From positions 1 to 6,436 of the forward strand of contig CAJXJU010000074.1 in assembly GCA_913055195.1 (NCBI GenBank): a stretch of 6,436 nucleotides of DNA, given 5' to 3'. Position numbers and translations under genes: made by a program. Each line of letters starts with the position of its first letter. Within the stretch, counting starts at the first letter, position 1. The stretch is from an uncultured Desulfohalobiaceae bacterium (lineage in GTDB: Bacteria > Desulfobacterota > Desulfovibrionia > Desulfovibrionales > Desulfonatronovibrionaceae). The notes below the pieces were generated by a model. That model did no database searches. It was not told the origin of the DNA and was given only the letters and a program-made list of their open reading frames with translations. Shown here piece after piece: positions 6,003 through 6,436 of the stretch.

Positions 6003-6020
6003 TTATTTAAAAATTTAACT

Positions 6021-6436
6021 ATGGAAATTAAGTGGTCAGATATTTCTTTTTTTCAAAACCTGTCATCGTCACAGATCGAGATAATTAAAAACTATTTTAC
6101 CCCAATTTCCTTCTCAAAGGACAAAATTGTGATACAGGAAGGAGAAACAGGCGATTTCATGCTCATCCTCGTGCAGGGAGAAGTCAGGGTCTTAAAAAAT
6201 ATGATTTTAAAGGAAGCAGCCATAAATCTGCCTTTTTTAAAAGACACCCAGAAAGTCCTGGCCATTCTTGATAGTTCCAGGTATCCAATTTTTGGCGAAA
6301 TTGCTCTGCTTGACAATGATGTGCGTTCTGCCTCAGTAATTACAACTAGAGATTCAATATTTCTGAAAATCACCCGTAGCGACTTCATGAAACTTGTTTC
6401 AACTGAACCTGAGCTTGCCTTATCTATTGTCCTTTG
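6021..6436 (+). CDS. cyclic-nucleotide-binding domain protein (3' end outside window)
   Basis: An open frame of 138 codons runs off the window edge, so full length and C-terminal domains are unknown. The start at 6021 (MEIKWSDISFFQNLSSSQIE) has the usual CNBD opening, in which a first phenylalanine-leucine helix precedes the beta barrel. Barrel strands follow: KIVIQEGETGDFMLILVQGEVRV (35-57). The phosphate-binding cassette is FGEIALLDNDVRSASV (91-106), keeping the Gly92-Glu93 and Arg102 that contact the cyclic phosphate and ribose in CRP-type domains. The loop between the barrel halves (about 58-90) is longer than usual. No Shine-Dalgarno site is seen. It lies 18 bp behind the potassium-channel gene and probably forms an operon with it. 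If a helix-turn-helix follows beyond the window it would be a CRP/FNR-type regulator; otherwise it may be a stand-alone sensor. Confidence 0.88.
   Translation, partial: MEIKWSDISFFQNLSSSQIEIIKNYFTPISFSKDKIVIQEGETGDFMLILVQGEVRVLKNMILKEAAINLPFLKDTQKVLAILDSSRYPIFGEIALLDNDVRSASVITTRDSIFLKITRSDFMKLVSTEPELALSIVL

Noticed and set aside
6092..6388. 98-codon minus-strand frame
   Set aside because: It is fully antisense to the conserved CNBD coding sequence and has no independent support.

Overview
The window looks like ordinary chromosomal sequence of a moderately AT-rich Gram-negative bacterium, most likely a sulfate-reducing member of the former Deltaproteobacteria (Desulfovibrionales-like). That placement is an inference. 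It rests on a MobB with a C-terminal iron-sulfur domain, a lipobox-bearing LysM lipoprotein (so an outer membrane) and the general feel of the proteins; no rRNA or other phylogenetic marker is present.

Layout. Positions 1-143 hold no recognisable gene, only a short inverted repeat and a small tandem repeat behind hisS. hisS (histidyl-tRNA synthetase) is on the minus strand, 144-1400. Between hisS and the next gene lies a 152-bp palindromic, MITE-like element (1418-1569) with 19-bp terminal inverted repeats, nested inner arms and a 4-bp GTTT duplication at both ends. A plus-strand mobB-like gene (1696-2406) carries a P-loop GTPase domain plus a four-cysteine cluster motif. It converges on minus-strand rmlA/rfbA (2484-3371, glucose-1-phosphate thymidylyltransferase). 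Both genes end inside facing, degenerate 8-bp purine repeats that contain their stop codons.

Divergently from rmlA runs a probable two-gene unit: an uncharacterised protein with a C-terminal TPR-like repeat (3460-4224) and a LysM lipoprotein (4265-4762), closed by a strong intrinsic terminator (4788-4818). The last unit is a two-TM potassium channel with an MthK-like RCK domain (4887-6002). It is followed after 18 bp by a protein whose visible part is a cyclic-nucleotide-binding domain (6021 to the window end, incomplete). Their proximity suggests a split, ligand-regulated potassium channel system.

No CRISPR array, tRNA, rRNA, phage gene, transposase or obvious defence system is visible. The most interesting items are the MITE-like element close to the hisS start codon, the facing octamer repeats that set both C-termini, the iron-sulfur MobB variant, and the channel/CNBD pair.
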